NCBI GenBank assembly: GCA_039621445.1
Contig: CP154954.1
Location: forward strand, 13,262,716-13,326,715
Source of the DNA: Euglena gracilis
Lineage: Eukaryota > Euglenida > Euglenophyceae > Euglenales
Direction: 5' to 3'
Length of the DNA: 64,000 bases
In this document: positions 1 through 10,367 of the stretch, one piece after another
Numbering within the stretch: the first letter of the stretch is position 1
How the letters are laid out: the number at the start of each line of letters is the position of its first letter
The notes under the pieces: model-generated
Seen by the model: the letters and a program-made list of their open reading frames with translations, nothing else
Databases searched by the model: none
Told to the model about the DNA's origin: nothing
Position numbers and translations under genes: made by a program

Positions 1-2
1 GC

Positions 3-3000
3 AAAGGTGAGGGTAAAGGTAAGGGTACAGGACGTGAGGAGGAAGAAGAACCAGCGGAAGTCCTCTCGGACTTTGAGCAAATGCTCAGGTTCAAGGAGGA
101 GCTGGAGGACGAAGGCTGGCAAATGCAGCATGATTACCATGTTGCAGGAAACCGCCCCGTCACCCCTCCACAAGCTGTCATCGATGTGGTATTACACCAC
201 ACCGAGAACAGAGTCAGACAATTCCATTACGGAATTGATCTGTACGCCTTCGAAGGTGAAGGTGACAGACCGTTGCTGGATGCCCAGCCAGGTTTGTGGG
301 AGCTCTGGTTTTGGCTGGGATACCCCTGCCAGAACTGGGGTCTCTTCAGCGATTCCACTGGTCGCAGTTACCTGCACCAGTTAGGATTCCGGGACCAGCA
401 TGTGTTGGCCCGGAGGCTGAAGGCCTACTTCGAATGTATTCACTCGGTAGGACCCCTCGGAGTCCAGTGGAAATACTACCCCCTGAACCCCGACATCGAA
501 CGCCTGATCGAGGTGTTGTGGTGCAACAACCTCCAGGTTTGGCTGGTGAGCCATTACGGCTCCACCTTCCGCGTTAAGCGTGTTTCCCTGGCTTACCCAC
601 AGAGGTATGACCTCTGTTGTAAGTACTGCGGGCAGGAATTTCCTGTCGACTTCTGGGGATTCGGCGTCCGCGGAAGTCCTCCACCGCCTCGGGATAACCC
701 GGGCCTGGAGATGGGACGCCGCATGCTTATGCATGTGTGCCGCGACGCCCCGGATCTCCAGGGCAAAAGTCACCGCGTCCGCAAGCAGCGTGTTTTTATG
801 CTGCACCAGTTCTGGTGGCGAGCCTGGACCACCTACGTCATGGAGGTGTATGTACATCTCCGTGACCCCCAGGACGACAGGCCTGGTATGGAAAGCTTGC
901 CACCGGACTACGGCGATCCCATTGAGGGTCCTCGTCGTCGTCGGGTCATCGCCGACCTGCGCCGCAACTGGCACCTGGCTGATATCAGCCTGGAAGAACA
1001 CTTGCGGCGACAGTTCGGCGGTACCCTCGACCGGGAGGTATTCCTCCAGTTGATGATGCACCCGAAGGCCGTCCTCGACCTGCGTATGCCGATTCTGGCA
1101 TGCGTTCAGGAGTTAAAGGGGGGCTTTTTCGAGGTCTGGGAGGATACGCGTTACCTCGGATTCCTGGGCCCGAACAGGCCTGCGAACGCCTGGGTGCAGC
1201 CATCATGGCCGCCACCCTGGCCCAACAGCGCCAGCAGCAGTACGCTGGCCTTTTACAGGCTGGCGGATACTCAGGGATGCCGATGGCATCCCGACGATCC
1301 TCGTTCGCCCGAGGATCTGCGTGCCTTCATCGCCCCGGAGGATGAACCTCTGGCGCGAAGGAGACGTGAGGCGTCAGTCGCTTCCACCACCGCGATTCCG
1401 CGGCGGGAGGAACGCGAACGCAGCCCCTCCGTCACCATTCTGGAGGCAGCGCCGCCGTCTCCGACAGGAACGGCTGTATCCTTGGTCTCTGCCCCGCGAG
1501 CGGCAGGGGAACGATCAGTTTCCCCGGCCCCCGCGGCGGCTCCCGTCTGTCCACCGGTAGGTGGGGACGAGGAACTCCCTCAGGAAGGCGAGAACGTGAA
1601 GGATATCCTCTACGCTGCTCTACCTGCACCGGCACAGCCTCGGCCAGACGAAGCACCCACAGAGGATATACCTGTGACAGCAACGCCTGTCCCGACGGCT
1701 GAACCTCAACCCGAGGTGACTGGTATGGTCGTCGACGATATCGTCGAAGAACCTACCAGCCCCGCAGCACGCACCTCATTAGGAGGCCGCGTGCTCGGCG
1801 CCGTAGTCACCGGCATTACTGCCGTGGCTGCTGCACTAACGCCACGAGGTGGAGGCGTAGCATTAAGCTCCGCCGCTGAGGTCGTGGAGATGCCGGATGT
1901 CGCCGTCCCTGCACCCCCATCTCCGGCAGAAGTGCAACCACCGTTAGGGGATGAACCCCTGCCGACAGAGACATCTGTCGCACCGGCTACAACGGAGGTT
2001 CAACCTCCCGTAGCACCTGCGCCAGCGGTTGTGGAGGATCAACCTCCTCGACCGGATGTCGAAATGGAAGTGGAGGAGATACCCCCACGACCACCGACAC
2101 CGCGCAGGATCCCTGCCGTCCCGAGGACAATGGCAGAGTTTATGGGAGTGTCAGCGCCTGTGGAAGCACAGATTCCGGTGACGACCACAGCACCACGCCC
2201 CGTCGGGCAGGATGACCCTGCTCGGCGCAGGGCGGCTGAACAACCCCAGGAACGAGTGCCGACCCCTCGTAGCGTCATGCGCGATCCAGCGGTCATTATG
2301 CCTGCTTCGCCCAGACGGCAAACGTCTGCTCCGGCACCATCGGCTCCTGATACCAGGAGTAAGCTACAGGCCTCGCCTCCTGATTCCGGGAGTGCGAAGC
2401 CGAAAGGAGGCAAACCGGGTGCTGCACCCTGTAAACCCCCTGCCAAAGGCGGTGATGGGAAACCACCACCGAAAGGTAGCGCTGGAGGTCAGACTGGCGG
2501 ACAGTCGAAAGGCCCTACGACAATGCACGACTATTCGGCCGTTACATCGTCCGGGTACGGCAAGAGCAAACCGAAAGGTAAGGCTCATGGTCGACAGGCC
2601 CAATCTTCCGCCGGATCGACGGATGAGGAGCAGGACGAACCTTCTTCACCTCCCGTGTCTGCGGATGCCCAGCTCTGGACTCAGGATATCCTGACCAGAC
2701 TAGGCACCGTGGAATAGAGGACGAAGAAACTGGCTGCTATTAGGCACCAGAAAGGGTCACATAATCGATGGATTCAGCCCCTCTTCGTCCGAGGGGACCC
2801 TTTCCACTATGTCCCGGAACATACCTGGACATTCTGGAACAGGCGCTCACCCAGAGTACTGGCACAGTACTTTGGCGAGGATTGTGTGTTGGATTTCCAG
2901 CACGGCACGTCATTTGCCTGGACGTGCACCGTGTGCCACCATCTGCGGCACTACCAACCGCTTGTGCATGTGTGCAAGCGGCAGGTGCAATCCACGACGT

Positions 3001-3905
3001 TCCATCACAGGGCATATGTGCCGAACTGTGTGGCGCTCGTATGTGGCGAGTGCCTGAAAGCCTGGAAGCACAGCTTGAACTACTCCTACAGTGAGAATGC
3101 TCACGACAGGGATATCCCTGCCTTGTGCATCAACTGTACAGGGGCCAAGTTCGTGCAGACTGCTGATAGAGCAGTCACCACCATTGTCCCCCAGCACTTG
3201 GAGACACTGGAGAAGTGGAAGAAGGACTACAAGCAGGTGGAAGGCCGCCTGAACCACTCCGACTTCCGAAAGGTAGAAAGCTACCGCCACACGGGAATGG
3301 CCCGTGAGTTCCAGACAAACGCTGGGGCAATGCGCCTCGCCGTCGAGGAACACGCCAAGGTAAGAATGCCTTACCTCTGGACCGATGGCGACTGGGAGAC
3401 ACAGGTTTACCCCCTGTTCTCCAAGTGTCAGCACGGCGGATACGCCTTGCCACTGTGGCCTCCTGAAGAACACGATTTAGTGGACTTCAGAGGTTGGTTG
3501 GCGGCTGTATTACGGCCCCATACTGCAAGAGCTCGGACAGCGAAGTGGATGTATGACATCAACTTCAAGCAGACCCCGGGGATGCCCCCGCAGGTGTCTG
3601 CGAATCACCCCCGGATGAATTACATCATCTGGCCGGTGATGCTGCCCAGAATTTTCTGGGAACAGCTCCAACGGTACCTTCAGCACATTGCTGACCGTAC
3701 CAGGGAGAAGCTGCCGGACAGTTGGATCAAGGACTGGGAGACCCCATCCTTTGATGTCAAAGATCCGGAGCACAACACCATCCGGAGCGAATCAGCTCCG
3801 CAGCGTTCCCCACGCCAACTGGAGTTGGTTGAGGACCCATTAAGGGACCCTCAACACGACTATTGGCGTGAGGTGCGCGAACGCCCAGCCGATAAAGGCA
3901 GGTGA
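3..3905 (+). pseudogene. Element X copy A, giant gag-like ORF, 5' end outside window
   Basis: One frame is open from base 3 to a TGA at 3903-3905, about 1300 codons, broken only by a TAG at 2715-2717. Copy B has GAG at that position, so this is a G-to-T nonsense change. In order the protein shows a lysine/glycine plus glutamate linker (1-60), an unrecognised globular region rich in W, Y and H (about 75-1300) with a CxxC pair, a long Pro/Ala/Val-rich low-complexity stretch (about 1400-2600), and a C-terminal region with repeated CxxC pairs (about 2890-3170) that could bind zinc. I recognise no family. A gag-like role is inferred from the basic linker, the cysteine pairs and the integrase fragment that follows. 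The DNA is unusually rich in perfect short hairpins. Copy B reads almost the same sequence. Confidence 0.6.
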
Positions 3906-3945
3906 GGTGGCTGTAAGCGCCAATGCGGCGTCTTTCAGAAACCTC

Positions 3946-4030
3946 GTCAGGTATTTGCCTGACACCCTGTTCGGGTATTTGCCCGAACACCCCTTCGAAG
4001 ACCCTTTGCGGTATATATATTATATACCGC
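3946..4030. repeat. Cluster of three hairpins after the element X copy A ORF
   Basis: Three perfect stem-loops follow the ORF stop. 3946-3963 has a 6 bp stem and loop TATTTG. 3969-3988 has a 7 bp stem and loop TATTTG. 4008-4030 is GCGGTATATA, loop TAT, TATATACCGC. Copy B has the first two unchanged, but the third is the short form GCGGTATTCGCCGC (23334-23347). Homology between the copies ends inside this third hairpin. Confidence 0.8.
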
Positions 4031-4825
4031 CCGAAAGGCAATGGTAGAGCCGAGGCAGCCGTGAAATCCGTTGTCAATATGCTTCGCCTTTCACTGGCTG
4101 ACTCGGGTAAGAATTGGTTATCCGTTCTTCATTGGTGTTTATTTTACATCAATACGTTGCCAGGCTTGGTATTAGCACACTCACCGTACAAAATTGTTTT
4201 CGGACGAGACCCTCCGGCCATAGGGGATATCCCCTCGGAGAGACCCGCCCGAAGTAGTGTCAGCTGTGAAACGTGGTTTGCAGAAGTGGAATCACTCCGC
4301 CCTGCAGTCCAATCACGTGTCACAGAAATTCATTCCAACAAACGTAAATCGTTTTTACAAAACTTCAACACACCCGTGTATAGTCCATATAGGTGACCGC
4401 GTGTGGGTACGGAATAACCGCACCCACATGCAATCTTCCAAGCTAGATCCTCTTTGGCTCGGCCCATGCGAAATTTTGGAGAGATTAGGTAGTATCGGGC
4501 GATATAAAGTTGCCTTGCCCAACGGGATTGAGGACGTCCATATGGACGACTTCAAACCGTACCTAAGCCCCCCAGACGGAAAGGCTATCACCTGCCTATA
4601 TTTCAAGCCCCGTTCCAGATTACCTGAAACGGACGACTTTGTGGTCGATAAGATAATAGAGCACAAGGTCGACAGGGGTGTGCACTACTGGAAAGTTCGC
4701 TGGAAAGGGTATGGGCCAGAGAGGACACTTGGGAGCCAGCATCCAGTTTTGTTGGACATATCCAGCAGTATTGGAAGCTGTGGAACAAGCGCAATAACAT
4801 AGACATAAACATAAACACTTTCTGA
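4022..4825 (+). pseudogene. Ty3/gypsy integrase C-terminal half with chromodomain, truncated and frameshifted
   Basis: From about 4022 the frame reads the end of an integrase core (RPKGNGRAEAAVKS, carrying the usual catalytic Glu region) and then a GPY/F-type module (PLWLGPCEIL). A chromodomain follows (DKIIEHK, YWKVRWKGYG). A frameshift lies near 4340-4395. A second one, near 4710-4725, moves the tail of the chromodomain (TWEPASSF, QQYWKLW) into the next frame, which ends in TGA at 4823-4825. Everything upstream in pol (protease, RT, RNase H, start of integrase) is missing. It starts exactly where copy A leaves its third hairpin. It is also hairpin-rich: 14 bp palindromes at 4222-4235 and 4535-4548, and a 7 bp stem at 4402-4428. 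It is probably the pol end of element X. Confidence 0.75.
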
Positions 4826-4861
4826 AACTATTTGGTTTCGGAGAATGTGTGTGTTTTATGT
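4801..4861. repeat. Large imperfect hairpin at the end of the chromodomain frame
   Basis: The core is TCTGAAAC (4821-4828), loop TATTTG, GTTTCGGA (4835-4842), with one G-T pair. Outer arms ACATAAA...TTTATGT extend it to about 4801-4861. It overlaps the stop codon. It could mark the 3' end of the element, but no terminator function is shown. Confidence 0.5.
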
Positions 4862-5016
4862 GAATGTTTCGCATTTATACCCACCCCTGCACTCATCTTC
4901 TGTCTTTCTCACAGAGTTTTTGATTAAGATAGAAGCCTTCTTTTTTCAGTGCACCAGCACTCAAAGCTACTGACAACAAGGTTTCCCTTCGCTGCAGTCG
5001 TCGTTCGGGTAGCATC
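4862..5016 (+). other. Leader between the chromovirus remnant and element X copy B
   Basis: No coding signal is seen. It is T-rich around 4890-4990. The ATG at 5017 is the first in a long frame. No copy of this stretch is seen downstream of copy B, so it cannot be shown to be an LTR. Confidence 0.35.
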
Positions 5017-8000
5017 ATGCTGCCTGGGCGCGGACCTGGACCAGGTCCACCATGGCCGCAGCCTCCTGGCGCGCCATACCCCCAGTACCCTCAGTATGCT
5101 GAGGCCCCGATTCCGGGTGCCCCACATGCTGAGAGGGTTTCAGCCCCGGTATTCGCCGCGGCTACCAGCAGCCGGTCCGCATATGCGGCACCAGATCCAT
5201 CTGCCGTCCAGCAGCCGGCACCCCAGCCACCAGTGCAGCGCAGATTGCGCCTGCCCCCGTATGCGGGGGAGATGATCTTCCGCACTACGGAGACTTTGGA
5301 GCGGGCGATGTGTATGTGCGCACACCCCCCAACGGATCCCTTTATGCAAGCCCTTTGGGATGCATATTGTCCTCAGTTGTTGGTGGTAACCAACACGCCT
5401 GTGGCTCAGTGGTGTCCCTGTGGTCAAGCCCTGATGACGGGGAGACGGTATTTCTCGTGGGCATCCGATTCCGGATTCAAGCCTGGCGAAACAATGATGG
5501 ACCTTGGCGTGTATGTGCCGCCCATGCTGCAAACGCAGAGGACGGTGGGATCCCACACCGTGCATATGCGTGAGCATACGCCCCCACCGGTAGGTGAGGC
5601 TGTGCATGTCCCACCTGGGATGACGAGAATTTTTGCTCGCCCGCCCTCGCCGCAGCGAATGCCGCCGCGCGAGCAGCCAGCGGAGCAATTTGTCTCGCAG
5701 TACGCGACGAACGCGGATTACCCGCGCGGCGCACGCGTGCTCCCAGCCGGACAGTCGGACGTGGCCCCTGAGGCATACGTCCAACACATGTTCGTGCACT
5801 GGATGCCACAGGCATCACCGGTCGCCCCTGCCCCTGGCGTTGAGCCACGGCGGCGGGTGGAGTCCATAGAGGTGGAGGATGAACCTCCCCACAGTGTGGC
5901 AGCCTGACCGCCCAGTGCACCTCCTGTCCAGACCGGGGATATCCCCCGTCGGCAGGAGGCTCCCCACTACCACAGGGCACCTCCGGGAACCGAGCAGGAT
6001 GAGCTTGCTCGGCACTTCCTGCAGGAGCCAGTATTCGCGTCTGAAGAGCACCGGACGAGGTATTACGCCTCTCTGGCTGCCCTTCAGGGATACACCCCCT
6101 ACCATCCGTACCAGCCGCAGCTGCGGGTGGCAACCCCGGTTTTACCCGGTGAGCCCCCGGCAGGTGTGGCAGTATTACCTGCCACCCTGAAGCGTGACAG
6201 GGCTACGGAGAACCTTACCACACAGCCCAGGCGACCCAGCCCACGGGACGCGGAAGGCGGTGTGGCGATGCAGGTGGAAGCCAGCCAGGATACCCCGACT
6301 GGACGACCACCGGCAGAGGCACAGGTGGCGATGAGCCGTCCTGTTGCCGCAATGCCACCGCCGATCCCTCCGGTATGGAAGGAGCCGCGACCCCCTGCGT
6401 CGAAGCCAAGCCCACGCCAGGCTCCTAGCCAACGCCCAGCCACGCCATCACCGCGACGTGCAGCGGATCGGCAAGATCCCTCCCCAGAGATGGAATGGGA
6501 AGGAACCGAACCGACTGCGGCACCGAGCGCCTGACCCTCTGGTATTCGCCAGATGGGGAAGGACACTGGCAAGGCTGAGGGCAAAGGCAAAGGAGAAGGC
6601 AAAGGCGTGGCCGGCAAAGGTAAGGGTGAGGGCAAAGGTGAGGGTAAAGGTAAGGGTACAGGACGTGAGGAGGAAGAAGAACCCGCGAAGTCCTCTCGGA
6701 CTTTGAGCAAATGCTCAGGTTCAAGGAGGAGCTGGAGGACGAAGGCTGGCGAATGCAGCATGATTACCATGTTGCAGGAAACCGCCCCGTCACCCCTCCA
6801 CAAGCTGTCATCGACGTGGTATTACACCACACCGAGAACAGAGTCAGACAATTCCATTACGGAATTGATCTGTACGCCTTCGAAGGTGAAGGTGGCAGAC
6901 CCTTGCTGGATGCCCAGCCAGGTTTGTGGGAGCTCTGGTTTTGGCTGGGATACCCCTGCCAGAACTGGGGTCTCTTCAGCGATTCCACTGGTCGCAGTTA
7001 CCTGCACCAGTTAGGATTCCGGGACCAGTATGTGTTGGCCCGGAGGCTGAAGGCCTACTTCGAATGTATTCATTCGGTAGGACCCCTCGGAGTCCAGTGG
7101 AAATACTACCCCCTGAACCCCGACATCGAACGCCTGATCGAGGTGTTGTGGTGCAACAACCTCCAGGTTTGGCTGGTGAGCCATTACGGCTCCACCTTCC
7201 GCGTTAAGCGTGTTTCCCTGGCTTACCCACAGAGGTATGACCTCTGTTGTAAGTACTGCGGGCAGGAATTTACTGTCGACTTCTGGGGATTCGGCGTCCG
7301 CGGAAGTCCTCCACCGCCTCGGGATAACCCGGGCCTGGAGATGGGACGCCGCATGCTTATGCATGTGTGCCGCGACGCCCCGGATCTCCAGGGAAAAAGT
7401 CACCACCGTCCACAGGCAGCGTGTTTTTATGCTGCACCAGTTCTGGTGGCGAGCCTGGACCACCTACGTCATGGAGGTGTATGTACATCTCCGTGACCAC
7501 CAGGACGACAGGCCTGGTATGGAAAGCTTGCCAATGGACTACGGCGATCCCATTGAGGGTCCTCGTCGTCGTCGGGTCATCGCCGACCTGCGCCGCAACT
7601 GGCACCTGGCTGATATCAGCCTGGAAGAACACTTGCGGCGACAGTTCGGCGGTACCCTCGACCGGGAGGTATTCCTCCAGTTGATGACGCACCCGAAGGC
7701 CATCCTCGACCTGCGTATGCCGATTCTGGCATGCGTTCAGGAGTTAAAGGAGGGCTTTTTAGAGGTCTGGGAGGATACGCGTTACCTCGGATTCCTGGGC
7801 CCGAACAGGCCTGCCAACGCCTGGGTGCAGCCATCATGGCCGCCACCCTGGCCCAACAGCGCCAGCAGCAGTACGCTGGCCTTTTACAGGCTGGCGGATA
7901 CTCAGGGATGCCGATGGCACCCCGACGATCCTCGTTCGCCCGAGGATCTGCGTGCCTTCATCGCCCCGGAGGATGAACCTCTGGCGCGAAGGAGACGTGA

Positions 8001-8144
8001 GGCGTCAGTCGCTTCCACCACCGCGATTCCGCGGCGGGAGGAACGCGAACGCAGCCCCTCCGTCACCATTCTGGAGGCAGCGCCGCCGTCTCCGACAGGA
8101 ACGGCTGTATCCGTCGTCTCTGCCCCGCGAGCGGCAGGGGAACG
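5017..8144 (+). pseudogene. Element X copy B, 5' part of the gag-like ORF, interrupted by element 1
   Basis: The frame starts at ATG 5017 and runs with in-frame TGA codons at 5905-5907 and 6532-6534, both in the context GCC-TGA-CC and both explicable as CGA to TGA. The N-terminal 500 codons are Pro/Ala/Arg-rich with cysteine pairs (CMCAHPP, WCPCGQ near 5310-5420). The Lys/Gly linker (6553-6680) joins this to the region present in copy A. Compared with copy A there is a 1-nt loss near 6685 and a 1-nt gain near 7400, which together restore the frame. The ORF stops at 8144, where the LTR of element 1 begins, and resumes at 20878. This copy shows that copy A lacks its first 1.6 kb only because the window starts there. 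Confidence 0.65.
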
Positions 8145-8442
8145 AAACTTGAATTGGCTTGAAACTTGAACCAAATAGGCCAATGGCAAATAGATAATCA
8201 GATTGAGCAAGGACAGAGTAGTGACAGAGCCCTCTGGAACATGTTGTAAAATCGTGGTTAAAATCTGGTCAGAGGTTAAAATTCAGTTAGGAGAGGATTA
8301 TCCTAATTGTTTCATCATTGAAACTGTAGGCCCCTGGTTGGGTCAAGTCCCCTGGTTAGTTCTGTGGGCGCCTGGGTTAGCTTTTAAGGTTAGCGCCTGA
8401 GGTTAGCTAACTTACCCGGGCACTCAGCACCCCTGACTCACA
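8145..8442 (-). repeat. 3' LTR of element 1
   Basis: Read on the minus strand it begins TGTGAGTCAG. It matches 20580-20877 with three substitutions that I can see. Its outer end does not finish in CA, which fits loss of a few bases there together with the missing host sequence. Confidence 0.9.
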
Positions 8443-8453
8443 CTCCCCTTCCC
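8443..8453 (-). promoter_or_regulatory. Polypurine tract of element 1
   Basis: On the minus strand GGGAAGGGGAG lies immediately before the TG of the 3' LTR, the expected site of plus-strand DNA priming. Confidence 0.75.
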
Positions 8454-10367
8454 AAGGAGTTGTTTACAACTCTTTTCGACTCACTTAGGAAGGGGTGCGG
8501 AGTGCGTTTGTTGTAAGGGGGCTGGCCGTTTATGTTTTTGGTCACAGGCTGGTCAAACATTCCCTCGGGGGGGGGCCTGGTTTTTTTTTTCAGGTGGCTG
8601 TCCCCCCCAGGTCCCTTGTCGTGTGGGGGGGGGGGGGGCAGGCGCCAGCCGCCGACCACAGCCCCCCCCCTTTTTTTAAAACAAAAAGGGGGCAGCTCCC
8701 GTTCGGGGGTTCCGCCTCCGCCTGCCAAGCGGTCAGTCGCCGGCCAGGGACAAATTTTTACAAAATTCAAGCGAAGGCTGAGTCAGAGTCTTTCGGTTAA
8801 AATCAGGCTGGGGCAGGGCCCGGTCCGGTCCGGTGGCTGGTTCCCCCACGTTTGGTCCCCGGGGGGGGGGGCAGGCATCCAGCACCGCCCACAAACAAAA
8901 CTTATTTGTCTGCTTTTATTTTGTGGGGGGGCAGTTGGCTGGGCCCCAGTTTTTTTTTTCAGCCTCGGTGGCGCACCCCTCCCAGGTCCAGGTCCTGAAC
9001 GGGGGGGGGGGGCACGCAAACGCTGCCTACCTCAGCCAAAAAGTCGTTTTGAATTCTTTTTTACACTCCCTGGGGTGTATCCTGGCACCCCGGATCTGTC
9101 AGGCGTGGGGGGGGGGGCAGCAGGCTCCTTAATGCCCCTCTTCCGCTCCACCCCCTCTCTTTCGTCAAACGTCTGTGTAGTTGAAAAATGCACAAATTAA
9201 GCGGAGGGCTGGGTTTCAGTTGAGCCCTCTACGCTCTGGGTCAGACCAGGCCTGGCCAACCCAGGTTCTGGTTTCTTTTTCTTTTTTCTTTCTTTGCCGG
9301 TCCGGGGCTGCCCCCCCCCTCTAGTCCCTGCGTAGCCTCGGGGGGGGGGGGCAGGTGTCAAGCGCTGCCCACGGTCTGTTTTTTTTGGGGGGGGCAGTTG
9401 GCTGGGCCCCCCATCTTTTCCTTTCTTGTCTCTTTTTTTTTCTTTTCTTTTTGTTTTTTTTTTTTTCTGTGCGGTGGCTGGACCCCCCCTCCCAGGTCTC
9501 TTGTCGGGGGGGGAAACGGCAGGCGCCAAGCGCCGCTGCCCCCCCCCCCCTTTTTTAGTAACAAATCTCTGCCCCAACCTTAGGCTGCCCGTGGGGGGGA
9601 ACCCAGGTCCTCTCTGAGGGAGGGGGGCACCCTAGGTTCAGTGTGGGGGGGAGCACCCCAGGTTCGGCGTGGGGGGGGGGGCGCTCCAGGTTCAGTGTGG
9701 GACAGCTTCCCTTCCCACTGCGGTTGAAGAAACGGTCTGAGAGCTCTGGACAGGTAAAGGGGGGCTGCGAGGGGGCAGCCCGAACCAATATGGGGGTGGG
9801 GGGGGAAGGGAGCCTCCAGGGGGGAGCTAGCCCCAGAGGTCCCGGAGGTACCAGGGGGTGGGGCGTCGCGGTGGCGAGTCGTCGTCGGAGGAGGACGGGG
9901 AGGTTGGCGACGCCGGGGGGGACGGGCTCCGGTCCGGGGTCCCGATGTAGAGGGGGGGGCTGAGGGAGCGGGGGCTGCGGGGGCTGCTGCATACGGAGCG
10001 CCCGCGCTCCCTCCGGGGGGGTTGTGTGGGTGTTGGGGTGGGCTGGGTTGGCGTCGGGGTGGGTATGCGTGAGGTTGGGGGTGGGCTGCTTGCTGGCTGG
10101 GTAGGGGTGGGTGTGGGTGCTCTCCAGCAGCTGGCGGGGAGGAGTACGGCCTCGAGGGCCTTGCGTAGGGGTGGGGGTAGTATGGTGGGGATGATGAAGT
10201 CGGGGGTTGGGGGTGGCTGGTATGGGGGAGGGGGTGGGCGTCGAAGGGGTTGAGGTCGAAAGTAGGGGTGGTGATGTTGGGGTTGTTGGTGTAGGTGTTG
10301 GCGTTGTGGACGTCGATGTCGGGGCATCTGTGAGGGAATGTGGGGATGATGAAGACAAGGAACCTTG
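8454..10367 (-). repeat. 3' non-coding region of element 1, degenerate tandem repeats with long G and C runs
   Basis: The block repeats a pattern of a G run followed by GGCAGGCGCCAGCCGCC-like sequence near 8637, 8865, 9005, 9345 and 9510. A GGGGGGCAGTTGGCTGGG motif occurs near 8927 and 9387, and a roughly 32 bp unit around CCAGGTTCAGTGTGGG repeats at 9600-9700. 10010-10340 is a G/T-rich minisatellite. Directly after the pol stop the same minus frame stays open for about 270 codons (10358-9555) as Pro/Thr/Ser-rich low complexity. I treat this as by-product of the repeats. Confidence 0.6.

Noticed and set aside
9555-10358. A 267-residue Pro/Thr-rich protein following element 1 pol in frame
   Set aside because: It is produced by the G/T-rich minisatellite, with no start context and parallel open frames in other registers.
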